From Maratus speciosus (Eukaryota > Arthropoda > Arachnida > Araneae > Salticidae), in contig OZ010800.1 in NCBI GenBank assembly GCA_963932465.1, positions 33,668,852-33,732,851 of the forward strand: a DNA stretch of 64,000 nt. The letters are read 5' to 3'. Shown piece by piece: positions 35,876 through 47,534 of this stretch. How positions within the stretch are numbered: the first letter of the stretch is position 1; each line of letters begins with the position of its first letter. The position numbers and the translations under genes were made by a program. The notes beneath the pieces are model-generated. The model was given only the letters and a program-made list of their open reading frames with translations. It had not been told where the DNA came from and ran no database searches.

Positions 35876-37834
35876 TTCCTTATTTAAAATAGACGGAATG
35901 GTGTTTTTTAAGGTATGCTTAGTATGTGAAGTATTTATATTACTGCATACCTATCGCTTGTGTAAGTCAGGATGTTATGATGATAATTTTAAAAAACTTA
36001 CATTTAGCTTCTGAACAGAAGTTTGGGATTTACCCTGTTTTTTTTTTTCCTATCAACTCGTTTGTGCTCCATTGTGTCTATTACTCCAGTTCAAAATATT
36101 AATCAAGAAAGTTTATATATATATTTATGAAAATTATGCATTTTCTGCTTAGGTTGACGTCGGTTTCAAAAATACAAATATCTGTTAGTTGAATTTCAAT
36201 TTTTATTGACTTATGAAAACAAAATTACACGTGTTATCCTTTTTTTTTATTATTGTACTGCTTTATAGGGAGTGGCAACACGAAATAAGTTATTGAATTA
36301 GAAAATTAGAAAATGAAAAGGAGAGATTTCTATAATTTTATGGAGACATTATAAAAGACAAATTCGATTTTCTCAGCGACCGTCAAACATACAAAGATGA
36401 AAAAAAAACCTATTCTAAGTTTTAACAAGAGGATCAAAATCAAACAAAAACGAAGTTAATCCACCCACTGGAACGTTAGCAACACTTTGTTGAATTTTGT
36501 GTCTTCATTTTTTCGTTTAAGGTTAAATAAAAAATTACTGAAAACTACAGTATTTTTTTAAATGCTATCAGTTTATTCGTCTCGTCGAGTTCTATCTTTC
36601 AAAAGAAAAATCATTGTCGTACGTCAAATGGTTCGCCAGAAATTTAAGAAAGTCGTTTGCATTTTCTATTTCTTAATCATATTATAGCTTAACGCTACCG
36701 CGTTTGCTATGATACTAAACTTCTTAATCTTAAATATACTGCTGTAAAATTTTTCAGCAGTTTGCTTTTCCAAATATATACAATACGCAGTCATTTTATA
36801 TTTTGGGAAAGTAAAATATATTTTTGCTGAATTTAAATCTGTTGTAGGGATATTGTTTTCTTCTTCTTTCGAAAGAAAGTATTAGTAAATAGATATTTTT
36901 GCTGCACAGAGGAACATGTTTTTTTTTTTTTCTGTACATATTTTTCTTTTCTTCTGCCCAATTTTACATTAAAAAAAAGAACTAAGAGATTTTTTAAAAA
37001 TAATATCTATTTATAATGAGGATATAAGATAAATAAATTTAATTCCTCATGTCTTGAACATAATGATAATGGTAAGACTTCAGTTTGTTTTACATTTTCA
37101 TTCAGTTTTTAGCGTTGTTTATGTTTTAATATTTATCTATGATGTTCTATATATTTCATTTTAATGATGTGGTATGATATATATAGAAAAAATGACTGAA
37201 AAGTATCTAACTTCATTTCAATTAGTATCTGGTTTAAGATTGTTTTAACATTGTAAATGTGACACACACATCGAGGCAATTTACAAATAATTTTATTGTT
37301 TTACGGCAGTGAATTGCATCCAAATTGGAACTTATATAAATGGAGAAAGTAATAATAATGCTGGTACATAGATTACTTTTTCGTTTCGCAATTCTTTTAA
37401 TCGATTGTGTCTGTCACATTACATTTTATTTAAAACTTCTTTAAAAGCAATATTTTGGTAATTTGTATTTTTTTGAGTAATTATATATCACTACCATATT
37501 TTAAATATTTTTTTTTAAGTAACACTGTTTCTATTTTCTCATAAAAAATATATATAGTTGCTAGATTATAAAATTAACCTTAAAATTATGGAAAATCAGT
37601 GCTATGCATAGATGTCTGCACAATCATGAATGCAGAGGTTAGAAGAAAACATGATCTTACAGACATCTCTCATTATATTTACATATATTTTATTATTATA
37701 ATTTGTGTTTTTTCTCAAAAGAAAAGGAAAAGTAAACGAGATAAACTTCTAAATAAATGATACTGTGCGTTTTCTCTTACTTATATACAGGTAATCAAGT
37801 TTATATATTTTTTATTATAATTTATGTGTATATA

Positions 37835-37882
<48 letters not shown>

Positions 37883-39677
37883 TAATTATTAATAAGGTAC
37901 AATATTCAGCAATTGGAACATCACGTTGTACCATTACATTAAAAATATCTTATGTGTTGCACTGGTACAATTTGGAGAAATACTGAATGAGGCAACTAAT
38001 CTAAGTTTTTGTTTATTTATAGTAAACTTTTCACTTGATTTTTTTTATTACTAAATTTTTAAGACAGTACATAGTTTACATTTTACAATACTTTCGTAAA
38101 TACATTACATTTACATATTTCAAAATCTTATGTGTAATATCTAAGAGCCCTGCTTGATATTTTATTTCAACCTGTCACAGTTATCCTCTTAACAGTTTTA
38201 ATGCATGATCGAGTCATCATAGATACAGACTATAATATGAGAAAAACTAATTTCGGTTCTTTTTCTTCGTTTTAAAAATTGATAGCAGTATCAGTAAACA
38301 TTTAAAATCAATTGTATGCCGCGTTTTTACATACCTTCTCATGTTTCTTGGTGTGAGATTACAGTTTTTGTTTATAATTAAATGGGGTATTTTTTTTTTC
38401 TAGTTACTTTGGGTTTATCTTGCATTGTACTATTTTCTAGAGATAGCATGGTGTCATATTTTTTTTTCATTCTTCATTTTTGTACGTTGGCAAGATGGCC
38501 ACTTGTCTGTGCAAAAACGGAAAATTTTAATTAATTTCAATTATAGATTTCATAAAATCATATATTATTTTTAAGTATATCATTATTCCACACTTTTCTA
38601 GTTCATCAGTTTTTTTTTAAATGTTGGGCAGTACTATGTTATTTACTTAGACATGACATTAATAAACAGCTACACTACCTAACGCTTTTCACATTAATTC
38701 TATATGCGCATATAAATTCATAATAAGTTCATTGTAGAAATTGTTTACAACGCTTGTACATATTTCTTGTGGTTTTATATTCGACCTGGCTTTACATGCA
38801 TACACATATTTACACTTCATTTTGACAAGAATTATTTTGCCTAGAGTTCAAAGTTAACACTCACCATGGTTGAATTTAATTATGATTTTATGTGCTTCTC
38901 GTAATTTTTTCTACATCCTTGCTCACGGTTTATGTACATTGTCATTAGGATAGAAAGTGGCAGTTCTATTTTATTAGGCAATATTTTTTTTCTTCTAGTT
39001 AAATTTTTTAAAGTAATTACTTTACTTACATTTCATACACCTTTAAAGGCACTGCTTGCACATGCGTTCAGTATTTTGTTACATGAAATAACTCAGATGT
39101 TGTACATTACGTTTCACATACATTTTGCATTACTGATAGAATTTGATTGTTTGGACGCGGATGGTGACTCTATGCATGTTTGTTTCTCCCCCATGAAATG
39201 TGACAGTATATCTTTAAAAATTGACATTTTGGTGTATAAAATTATTGTGATAAATTATTTTCACTGGTTCGATACATTTTTTTATGTAGATACTAGAATT
39301 GGCATCATTAATGCAACAGTTACACTTTTTTTCTATTTTAAAATTTTTATATGAATCTTGATATTTTTTTCTTACACGTAATCTGTTATAGATAAATACA
39401 CTTTGTAGCGTTTCTTGTAATCACTATTTAGAGCTAAAAAAACAAACAAATTTTATTTATTTACATTTTTCACGTTTGTTTTAACATGATTCTAGCCTAA
39501 ACATCAAATGTATAGAAGCCTATCGAGTTTTACAGTTTTGTATTTTAATATTATAAATTTTTGTCAGAGCACATTGAGCTATATTTTTGTGCGCAATCAC
39601 TTACATTTCTTTTAACCCTTTGCTAACGATCTATTTGACAGTATATTATTTTTTTTTTCAACACAATACAAGTAGTT
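35876..39677. other. LTR-element interior; no gene recognised
   Basis: T-rich DNA with a TA microsatellite at about 37,836-37,872. The longest ORF (38,932-39,354, 140 codons) is Phe/Ile/Leu-rich and lacks any retroelement motif. 36,110-36,340 shares a repeat with 15.0 kb. Confidence 0.4.
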
Positions 39678-39895
39678 CATGTGAGTTCTTACACATTTGT
39701 CCATGCGTATATTTACACAATTTTGTTCATGTGAGATTACAATTAGTTCATGAGTATATTTACACAATTTTGTTCATGTGAGATTTCACTTAGTTCATGA
39801 GTATATTTACACAATTTTGTTCATGTGAGATTACACTTAGTTCATGAGTATATTTACACAATTTTTGTTCATGTGAGATTACAAGTAGTTCATAG
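39678..39895 (+). repeat. 47-bp tandem repeat, about four units
   Basis: GTTCATGTGAGATTACA followed by TTAGTTCATGAGTATATTTA recurs at 39,725, 39,772, 39,819 and 39,867 (47, 47 and 48 bp). A related pair, ending in AACACATTAGTTCATTGTGG, follows at 39,900-39,995. Confidence 0.8.
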
Positions 39896-41411
39896 TGTAT
39901 AAAACATTAGTTCATTGTGGCTGGTTTAGAGTTTAACCAGACAGTCTACACACAATACCAGTAGTTCATAGTTTATAACACATTAGTTCATTGTGGCTGG
40001 TTTGGGAGGTTAGAAGGTGTCTCTTCACACATATACTGTCTGTTTAGTCTGTTGGCAGCCTATTTTTGAGTCATGATATAAGTTAATAATTATTATGACA
40101 TGCAGTATGATTCTATTGCTAGCCTGTTTTTTTTTGTTTGTTTTTTTAAAAATTAAATAGAGGTTGCTTGTTTCTTTAAAAAAAAAAAAATCCTTTTTTT
40201 TTTTTGTTGTTTTTCCACAGTATCGCTATAGCCCTGCTTAGCATGCGACAAGTTCAAAGTTTTTTTTTTACAACGGTGTTTGATTTTACAAATGTTCTAC
40301 TTCTTCACTGTGGCAGCATGCTACGCGAATGAGATTGTTATCTGTGGATGGCAGTTGTATAAGAATACACATTTTTTTTCTCTCGCATCAATTACTTTCC
40401 TTGTGGTACAAGGCAATTGATGTGAATATGGGTTTCCTTTTCACGAATATTTCTATTACACAATGCACAGGTGTATTTTTTCTCCCTTTCACTCTATTAC
40501 AGACATGCAGCCTCTCCTGGTGTATACCAATTATATCTTCAAGAGATGTTAATTGACGCTGCACTTACACATACACAATGCTTTTTCTTATGTATCACCT
40601 GTTGTATATGTACAATTCATTTAAAAGTTCATAAAAAAATTTTCATACATTTTTACATTTGTATGGCTACATGATAGGTTAATTTACATGTTTTTTTGTT
40701 TTAAGGTATAGAAGTAAAAACTTATTATATTACAGGTTATTTTATGGTCGTTTTTTTTAACAAAACACATACACATTTTATTCAAGGAGTCAGGGCAGTG
40801 AATACCTGCAATCTTCAACAATTAATAGTGCCTCTTTTCTCATTTCTCATTTTTCTCTCCTTCTGTTGTCATTACCATCACTTTTATAAAAGGTGAGTTA
40901 AAAGTACAGTGCCTAACAATTCCAGTTTTTTTATTACCTATACTTAAGTGTTGTTTTGTCTTTATTTACACATCATGTCTCAGAATTGTATTTGAAGTTG
41001 GAGTATAACCAACTTATATATCAATCACAAGAATTGCTTTTTATTTGAATATTGATTTCAAATTTTATAAAATTATGATCTTCTGGAATTTGAATTAACA
41101 AAAAAAAATGTGTGCACACTTATTTACAGCTATCCAGAAGTCGGACTGAGCTCAGGTAATTTTCATTGAAAATTCATTGGTACCAATTTTTCTAAGGCAT
41201 GCTTGCATGCATGCAAAATGGAGACATGATATAAATATATATATATATATATATATGCTTTGTTTACTCATTTTACAATTTATAATTTAAATATTATTAC
41301 GCCGGGTCCCTACAGAAAATAATTTACTGTATTTTTATATGTAATGTATTTGAGATGAGACATGGGTTATTTTTCTTTTGCTACCACTGTTCGCGTTAGT
41401 CATTTTCGGAT
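39896..41411. other. LTR-element interior, 3' part; no gene
   Basis: Poly-T and poly-A tracts (for example 40,175-40,205) and a TA tract at about 41,236-41,256. ORFs are short and hydrophobic. Confidence 0.4.
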
Positions 41412-41425
41412 AAGGGGGAGATATA
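41412..41425 (+). promoter_or_regulatory. Polypurine tract
   Basis: AAGGGGGAGATATA directly precedes the 3' LTR start (TGTGAAG), the position where plus-strand priming is expected. Confidence 0.65.
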
Positions 41426-42371
41426 TGTGAAGAATATTTACTTCCCATATTCTATTAAGACATTTTTCCTTTACTCCCCCCTCCCCTTTTTAAAATAAGG
41501 TTATTTTACTAAATTCCTGTATTTTAAATCTGTCTTAAAATCATAAATTAAATTTATTTTCATCGCTCTTTTCCTTTAGAAATACATTCTCGTTTCACAC
41601 TCTTAATTCTCAAAAACCGCAAAGAGCAGTCGTAGTTTAAATGAGGCATGCTACTTTTATCTCGCATAGAAACAACTTACCCAGTACACTTGCATGCTTA
41701 ATTTGGTTGCTATGCGGGATCTTTCCCATGCCTCCTTTCTTTATTTTTTTTTGTTTGGGTCACTACATCTGCATCCTTTCTCTCCAACATATAAATTCTT
41801 ATCATAAATTTTGTCTGCAATATCTTATTTTTTAATTGCATATGCCTTCAAACGGCTCGCCGCGCCTATTCCCATTGGCAAACCCCCTGTAAAATGCGGC
41901 TTTGTGGTTTTCGGTTCCCCACATTTTCTCGGTTATCTGTTGGCGTTAAATTTTTATAGGCTTCCCTTTCCCCTACTCATTGACATTACATTAACGGTTT
42001 TGAACACGTGTTTTTGTAAATTACTGCTCGCCAATAACTCAAAGCTCTAAAATGTGGTTATGATGTCATTTCTCTTCCCTATCGTGTATCTGTAAGGATA
42101 AAATGTAGATCGTCCCCTCTCCAGCACCGGCTATGTTGCCGTTGCCGCCGGAAAACCTCGATTTGTGCGGACCTGGATAATAAAAAACCTACTGTTTACA
42201 TCTGGGATTCCTATTGACTGATTGTGTGTCTTTGTTTTAACTCAAACCTGGTCACATATCTTTTCGCACACTAAAATGTGAATGTTATGATACTCCAAGA
42301 ATCATCGATGCAAACCAAGATCCTATTAACCTGTTTCAAACATATACAGTAAAGACTAGAAAGTCTTTACA
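41426..42371 (+). repeat. 3' LTR (946 bp)
   Basis: Collinear with the 5' LTR over its whole length. It ends TTTACA, followed by CCCC and then CATCTCATCGG-type host sequence that matches the uninterrupted relative at 58.1 kb (minus strand). Confidence 0.8.
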
Positions 42372-43583
42372 CCCCATCTCATCGGACCACTCAGCTGTTT
42401 AGCTATAAGAATCCCAGGATAAGCAAAACACTGAATAAATTATTGAATAAAACAAAATAAAATAAAATAAAAAAGTTTTACATATGTTTTATAGTATGAG
42501 ATTTTCGCTACATTTTAATTTACACATTTACGTTTTCCAAAAATATTTTAACGCGATAGTTAAATATGAAGGTCATTTTCTGATTCAGTGCTACAAAGTA
42601 CGTAAAAATCAATTATCAAAAGTTAAAAAACACAGCCATCTCCTCTACTTTATAGTATCCGATTTTTGTTATTCTTTAACTTTGACAATTTTTGATTTAC
42701 AAAATATCCTGACATGATGGTTAAAAAATAAGGTAATTTTCGGATTCAGTGCTAAAAAATACATAAAAGTTAAAAAATTAAACAATCGCAGTCTTGTATT
42801 ACCTAATCTAAAACTTTTTCTTAAACTTCTTGACGGTAATCTATCCGAATTTTTTTGTTTTTTCCTGTAAAATAAGTATAAATGGTAACCACCGAAAATC
42901 ATAATAATATTAGATTGTTATAGGATTTGCGCCAGTATGTAAAAGTAATCTCGATCGGATATTTGAAAGCGATTTAAAGTTCGATTACAAATTTTGAACT
43001 GGAAAAACATACATGTGATCGTGAAGTGACATAGAAACTTATAAAAATAACATAATTTTTGTTAAAAGAAATCATAAAAGAAACAATCTCAAATCCGGAC
43101 AAAATAAAACATGTTAATTTAGCCAATCTGAAACTTAATAAATGTTAACTTAATCGTAATACTTGTACGATTTTTTTCAAAGCGCAGATACACATGAAAT
43201 AAGATCTTCTAATACTTTAAGCACTTAGTATGTCATCCCTCAAAGCCAAGCCGATCTCATTTGTTTTCAGAGCAGAAAAGTGGCATAAGTCATGCATTTT
43301 TAAAGTTTCATAACTCGCTCAATTTTAGTGTTATATAAATGGGACTTTTTTTGTATTACTTGTCAGTGTAAAAGGAAAAATTTTCTAAATATAACTTATA
43401 GGACCGGGGGACCGTATAAAAATTGAAATTTCGTTATTTTTTAAGAAATGTTTTTATTGACCCAAATCGATTTTAAAATATTTCTTTACCTGATTTAAAA
43501 CATCTTTGTAATTGGAACTATATGTCTACGACTAACGGTTTAGGAATTAGCTATTGGACACCGTTGAGACCGGACACCCTGTA

Positions 43584-43790
43584 TATAATGGGAAATTAAT
43601 AGGGAAAAGGGGGTGTTGGTAACCCTAGATGGATAGGAAAAGTAGAGAAAGATCTAGCACAAAACCAAATTATTAATTATAAATTAAAGGCCAGCGATCG
43701 GATATCTGGCGTGGTACATTAAGGGAGATCAAAATCCTTCATAGACTGTAGTACCATTGTGTATATATGTATGTACGTATGTACATTGTA
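43584..43790 (+). pseudogene. C-terminal end of the interrupted RTE polyprotein
   Basis: After the TIR element, codons YNGKLIGK then, one frame on, GGVGNPRWIGKVEKDLAQ continue the RTE C-terminus. Intact RTE elements have NGKRxRGRPxxRWxDDVExDL at this place. Further on, KASDRISGVV...GRSKSF corresponds to the last residues. This shows that the element at 26,362-43,581 landed inside the RTE coding region. Confidence 0.65.
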
Positions 43791-43799
43791 CAATTAGTT

Positions 43800-44070
43800 A
43801 CTTCCTACAGCGTTTTTCGAAGCATTTAAGAAAAAAAGAAGATTCCTTTTATTGGTTATGAATATGCCTATCACTCATTAGTATTACTATTTGACGAACA
43901 TACGACATACGCATCCACCAGAGAGAAAATAAGACAAGTAAAAGGAAAATAAAAAATAGCAAATGAGAAACATTTCCAAACATATTGCCTAGAAACAATA
44001 ACATCAATGATAACTAGAAACAATAACTAGAAACAATGCTGTCAATAACAACTAAAGAGTAAGGTTTCTA
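43800..44070 (+). pseudogene. Tandem gene family, unit 3 (block 1)
   Basis: Read on the plus strand: LPTAFFEAFKKKRRFLLLV, NMPITH, stop, YYYLTNIRHTHPPERK, stop. The frame and the HTHPP..(stop) end match the next unit, which indicates a shared coding ancestor. One internal stop. The upstream part is replaced by the RTE element's 3' end. Function unknown. Confidence 0.35.
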
Positions 44071-44261
44071 ACTACATCTTCTCTCCTAGTTAAGAAATAC
44101 ACAAGTATGAATTTATTTATGACTATGAATAAATGAAGAAGACGATAGGATAACAAAGCTCTGTTTGGTGGCCATGTTATCACACTTATTGATCTATAGT
44201 AATTTTGATAATTTGTGTGCCAACATGAACACTAGGCAGAAAAAATCAACAGTGGAAATGA

Positions 44262-44438
44262 GCCGTTGCAATTTGCCGTCATTTTGAAGAAAGACAAAGA
44301 ATTCGACTTCCGACAATATTTTCCGAAGAAATTAAGAAAAGAAAGAAGATTCCTTTTTTCGTTATAAATATACCTATGTTGCATCTGTATTACTATCTGA
44401 TGTATATAGGACATACGCACCCACCAGTTAGAGAATAA
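44262..44438 (+). CDS. Tandem gene family, unit 4 (58-codon ORF)
   Basis: Open from 44,262 to TAA at 44,436-44,438, without an ATG at its start, so more likely an exon or fragment than a whole gene. It reads RHFEERQRIRLPTIFSEEI, then KKRKKIPFFVINIPML, HLYYYLMYIGHTHPPVRE. The LPxxFxEEIKKR core is shared with units 1 and 2 at 16.03 and 16.86 kb and the HTHPP end with unit 3. A 62-codon minus ORF overlaps. I do not recognise the family; the net charge is strongly basic, and there is no signal peptide. Confidence 0.35.
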   Translation, partial: AVAICRHFEERQRIRLPTIFSEEIKKRKKIPFFVINIPMLHLYYYLMYIGHTHPPVRE

Positions 44439-44499
44439 AATCAGTAAAATAAAAACAAAAAATAGCAGATGAGTAACATTTCCTTACTCATTGCCTAGA

Positions 44500-45420
44500 A
44501 ACTGAATGAATACCAACTACAAAATAAGGTTGGTAACTACATCTTCTCTCCTAAAAAAGAAAGACACAAGTATGAATTTTTTTATGGATATGAATAAATG
44601 AAGACGATGTTTCGAAAACAAAGTTCTGTTTAATGGCTATGTTGCCACGCCTAAAGATCTGTAGAAATTCTGATTTTTAAGTATTGCAACATGTTCACTA
44701 GGCAGAAAAAATCAACAGCGAAAATGAACAGTACGCTTTTCAAGATCTTAGTATCATAACAGATAGAGCTGTAAAGATAAAACCTACCTTCTATTTTCTG
44801 AAAATGAATAATAGGGACTTTTCCCCTTTTGAACAGTCGATGAATAAGACGATTGGAACAGAAAGCTCTGTTTGGTAGACATGCGATCACACTTAATGAT
44901 CCGTGGTAATTTTGATTATAGAGTGTGATAACATGTATACTAGGCAGAGAAAATCAACAGCGACAATAAGCAGTGAGCTATTCAAGATATTAGGAATTAA
45001 ACAGATAGAGCTATAGCGATATGAATACATGTTATATTTCAAATATAAATATTCTATTTCAAAAATGAATAATAGGAAGGTTTCTTCGCCTGAGTAGCCC
45101 TTCTCGGGTAATCAAAACTTTCTGAAGATAAAAGTAAAAACAAGAAACACAAATTCATTTTATTTGAAATTACAGAAGATGAAGGAACAACTTAGAGAGA
45201 TACTTTTGAATATCAGTCAGAAAATCTTGAATATTTTTGATAAGGAAAGTACTTCATATTCAGCAATAAGGATTAAAATCCCGGACCTCCCAGTTGGCAT
45301 TCGCAACTCTACACATTACCGAAAATGGACAGACGAAAGATTACAACCTGTATTTCTCATTTCTCTAACGGCCTGGAAAACTAGCTTGCACTTGAAGATT
45401 ACTCCACAATCTTGAACCTT
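44500..45420 (+). pseudogene. Tandem gene family, units 4-5, degraded
   Basis: Block 2 DNA (AACTACATCTTCTCTCCTA) recurs at 44,060 and 44,535, and the GGCAGAAAAAATCAACAG word at 44,234, 44,700 and 44,944, giving units of roughly 240-470 bp. 45,155-45,417 aligns with block 3 of unit 2 (17,404-17,695): EITEDEG, stop, then YQSENLEYF, stop, and a shared CACAATCTTG end. An 83-codon ORF at 45,164-45,415 in another frame (KILNIFDKESTSYSAIRIKI) is an alternative reading. Coding status is unresolved. Confidence 0.3.
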
Positions 45421-46461
45421 AACTGAAGATGATCAACTCTTGATTTTCTACATATCTCTTCATTACAAACTTCCGAGTGAGAAAATTTTAAACACCACTC
45501 ATTTTACTACCACGGGATGTGGCATCCTTATGAAGCAAACAGGAGCGCAACGTTCCCAGGAGTTCACATCAGAGTTGTGGCTGACTTTTCACCAGCGTTA
45601 GCAATTTGGATAATCAGAAATAAAAACACTCGCCAAATGAAACAAAATGATAGTAAAATAAATTCGTCGTAAAACATTGAAAATTCGATCTTTATCCCTT
45701 AATGTACGACCTCCACTTTTATCCAATATGTTTAAAAAAAGATTTTGTAACTGCTTATATAGTTATTCATCAAAATTTAATTATCCGCTCCAGAAACTAA
45801 CAAAAATAACTATATTTTAAATATCTTGCTTGATGAAGAAAAAAAATTCCAGTCCCGATTTAACTCAAAAAAATATTATGAAATAAAACTTCCAATCCCA
45901 CTTAACACAGACTTTTAAGATCATTCAATGAATTCGGAAAAATTTATAATATGTTCGAAAATCGTTTTTCTAGAATTCTAGAATTTATTTTTCCAGACAT
46001 AGGGATTAGCTGACAATAGAGAATCACCAATTAGCTTGGCACATAGTGATTTGCAACCGTCCGCATAACCCTTACTGTGGCTTTGGTTAATGCTAAATCG
46101 AACTGGTGCTGGGTTACTATCGCTAAAAATAATGTAAATGGTGCGGTACGATTGAACATGATAAGCGACATTAATCTTCCAATAATTCAAATACGAGTGT
46201 TGCCTGTACTGGCATACACAGAAAAAAGATGAGCAAAAACGGAGCACTCGCAATCTGGCGAGTCTAATAATCCTTTAAATCGCCAAATGATACATTTTAT
46301 CGCGATTTGGCGCAATGGCGAGCGGCAGCAAGAACACTGGTTCACATACTCATATACAAACCAGGCTATATACTGTACATCATTTTGTGACTGAGCCAGA
46401 ACATTAATAGCTTTTTGCTTAAAAGTTTTTAAGAATTGCTGCATAGTATAAAAAATATATA
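45421..46461. other. No gene recognised; GC-richer patch at 45,980-46,400
   Basis: 45,980-46,400 is less AT-rich than its surroundings and keeps two overlapping minus ORFs open (91 and 99 codons), without a recognised motif. It includes ATCGCGATTTGGCGCAATGG. It may be a fragment of an unknown element. Confidence 0.35.
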
Positions 46462-47298
46462 CAGTGGTGGCCAAAATTGTGGACACTTTTAGGTAGCTTT
46501 CACTACGAAAAGTAAAAGCTACCTATTGCAGTCATCCGAAGGAAAACACTTCCGGAAATTTTGCAATATTTTCGCCGATCATGTGTCCCAGATAACAAAA
46601 CCACCCTCTGTTAAAATGCTGTCTTATATAGAATTTCTCTCTATATATGTATCCATATATATATATATCTGAACTTTGGTCAAGCAGTAACACTCGAATT
46701 TTTGAACCAATTTGGATGAAATGTTTCATATTTATAGTACATACTAATGCATCGACCAAGTTCGTTGGCCAGCTTCTTCCGCCATCTTGTTTCAAAATGG
46801 TGGCCATTTGAATTTTGTGGACACTTTTGGAAATTTATAGGCTTCCTAAGTTTCTCTTTAAAATGACCTATCTTGCTAACTTACACTGTGTGCTCCTTAA
46901 AATATCTTTTAATGTCTCTAACATTCTGTTGAAAATGATAAATAAGAGTTTGCATTTTGTGAAACGAAACAATTTCTACAAGTACACAATGTTAGAAAAC
47001 ATAAAAAAAAATTAAAAAATTCAAATGACCGGCATTTTCAAACAAGATAGTGGATAAAGCTGGCCAACGAACTCGGTCGAGACATTAGTATGTACTATAC
47101 ATATAAAAAATGTCATCCAAAGAGGTTCACAAATTCGTAAGTTACAGCATGACAAAATTCAGATATATATATATATATATACAATTTTAATTAATTTTTC
47201 AACTACATTTCATCAGTGAAATTACGCTTGAAATTATTGAATATTAATGATGTGAATTATCACACTGCTAACAAAGCGTAAACCAACTTAGTGAAAAA

Positions 47299-47369
47299 TG
47301 TCCAAGCCGGGAATCGAACCCGGGTCCCTGGAATAGATCTCCAGTGCTCTACCACTAAACCACAAGGAC
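47299..47369 (-). tRNA. tRNA-like gene, anticodon position UCU (Arg-like), minus strand
   Basis: The 71-nt cloverleaf folds as follows: acceptor GTCCTTG/CTTGGAC (two U-U mismatches), D arm GTTT/GAGC, anticodon arm CTGGA/TCCAG with loop GATCTAT, variable GGAC, T arm CCGGG/CCCGG with loop TTCGATT, discriminator A. The A box (TGGTTTAGTGG) and B box (GGTTCGATTCC) fit RNA polymerase III consensus, and T5 follows the 3' end. The universal U33 is replaced by A, so decoding function is doubtful. It may be a tRNA pseudogene kept as a promoter. Confidence 0.6.
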
Positions 47370-47413
47370 GATGTCCAGCTTGGCGCTAAGTGAGAAATGC
47401 CAAGCTGGACATC

Positions 47414-47483
47414 GTCCTTGTGGTTTAGTGGTAGAGCACTGGAGATCTATTCCAGGGACCCGGGTTCGATTCCGGCTTGGACA
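47414..47483 (+). tRNA. tRNA-like gene, divergent twin, plus strand
   Basis: Identical to the minus-strand unit except for one C lost in the T-stem (TTCGATTCCGG for TTCGATTCCCGG), giving 70 nt and a weaker T arm. The A and B boxes are intact and T5 follows at 47,484. The two units are head to head with a 44-bp spacer, so their transcripts would leave in opposite directions. Likely a pseudogene copy created by the inverted duplication. Confidence 0.5.
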
Positions 47484-47534
47484 TTTTTCACTAAGTTGGT
47501 TTACGCTTTGTTAGCAGTGTGATAATTCACATCA

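Larger units (their letters stand above)
27122..42371 (+). mobile_element. 15.25-kb LTR retrotransposon with non-coding interior (LARD-like)
   Basis: Direct repeats 27,122-28,118 and 41,426-42,371 start TGTGAAG and end TTTACA. A primer-binding-site candidate follows the first and a purine tract (AAGGGGGAGATATA) abuts the second. Both flanks show CCCC (27,118-27,121 and 42,372-42,375), a 4-bp target duplication. The 13.3-kb interior has no gag, protease, reverse transcriptase or integrase motif in any frame I read, so it fits the large retrotransposon derivative (LARD) class. Part of the interior is secondary insertion (Helitron and inverted-repeat elements). It must have been mobilised by proteins from another element. 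Confidence 0.75.
26362..43581. mobile_element. Tc1/mariner-type TIR element (CAGGGTGTCC family), interrupted
   Basis: The left end CAGGGTGTCCGGTCTCAACG and its near-perfect inverse at 43,562-43,581 are flanked by TA (26,360-26,361 and 43,582-43,583). The terminal inverted repeats extend about 270 bp (including ATACGGTCCCCCGGTCCTAT) with few mismatches. Without the nested LTR element it is about 1.97 kb, close to the 1.77-kb relative at 55,526-58,848 after removal of that copy's insertion. No transposase is present, so it is non-autonomous; the superfamily is inferred from the TA duplication and the CAG start. Confidence 0.8.
23390..43790 (+). mobile_element. Decayed RTE-clade retrotransposon split by 17.2 kb of insertions
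   Basis: The pieces are collinear on the plus strand: a leader at 23,390-23,515 (with CATGTCGTAAGAGGCGACTA, a motif I associate with leaders of such elements), endonuclease at 24,628-25,400, reverse transcriptase start at 25,500-26,280, the C-terminal end at 26,290-26,361, and the final codons at 43,584-43,770. The leader is interrupted by a palindromic element (23,516-24,597) and the C-terminal region by the TIR element at 26,362-43,581. All parts carry stops or shifts. The element ends near a TGTATATATGTATGTACG simple repeat, typical of RTE 3' ends. Confidence 0.65.

Noticed and set aside
38932..39354. The longest ORF in the LTR-element interior (140 codons, plus)
   Set aside because: It is Phe/Ile/Leu-rich, as expected from T-rich DNA, has no gag, protease or polymerase motif, and lies in otherwise non-coding repeat sequence.
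47299..47483. Two functional arginine tRNA genes
   Set aside because: The anticodon loop has A instead of the universal U at position 33, the acceptor has two mismatches and one copy has a damaged T-stem; tRNA-like is the safer call.
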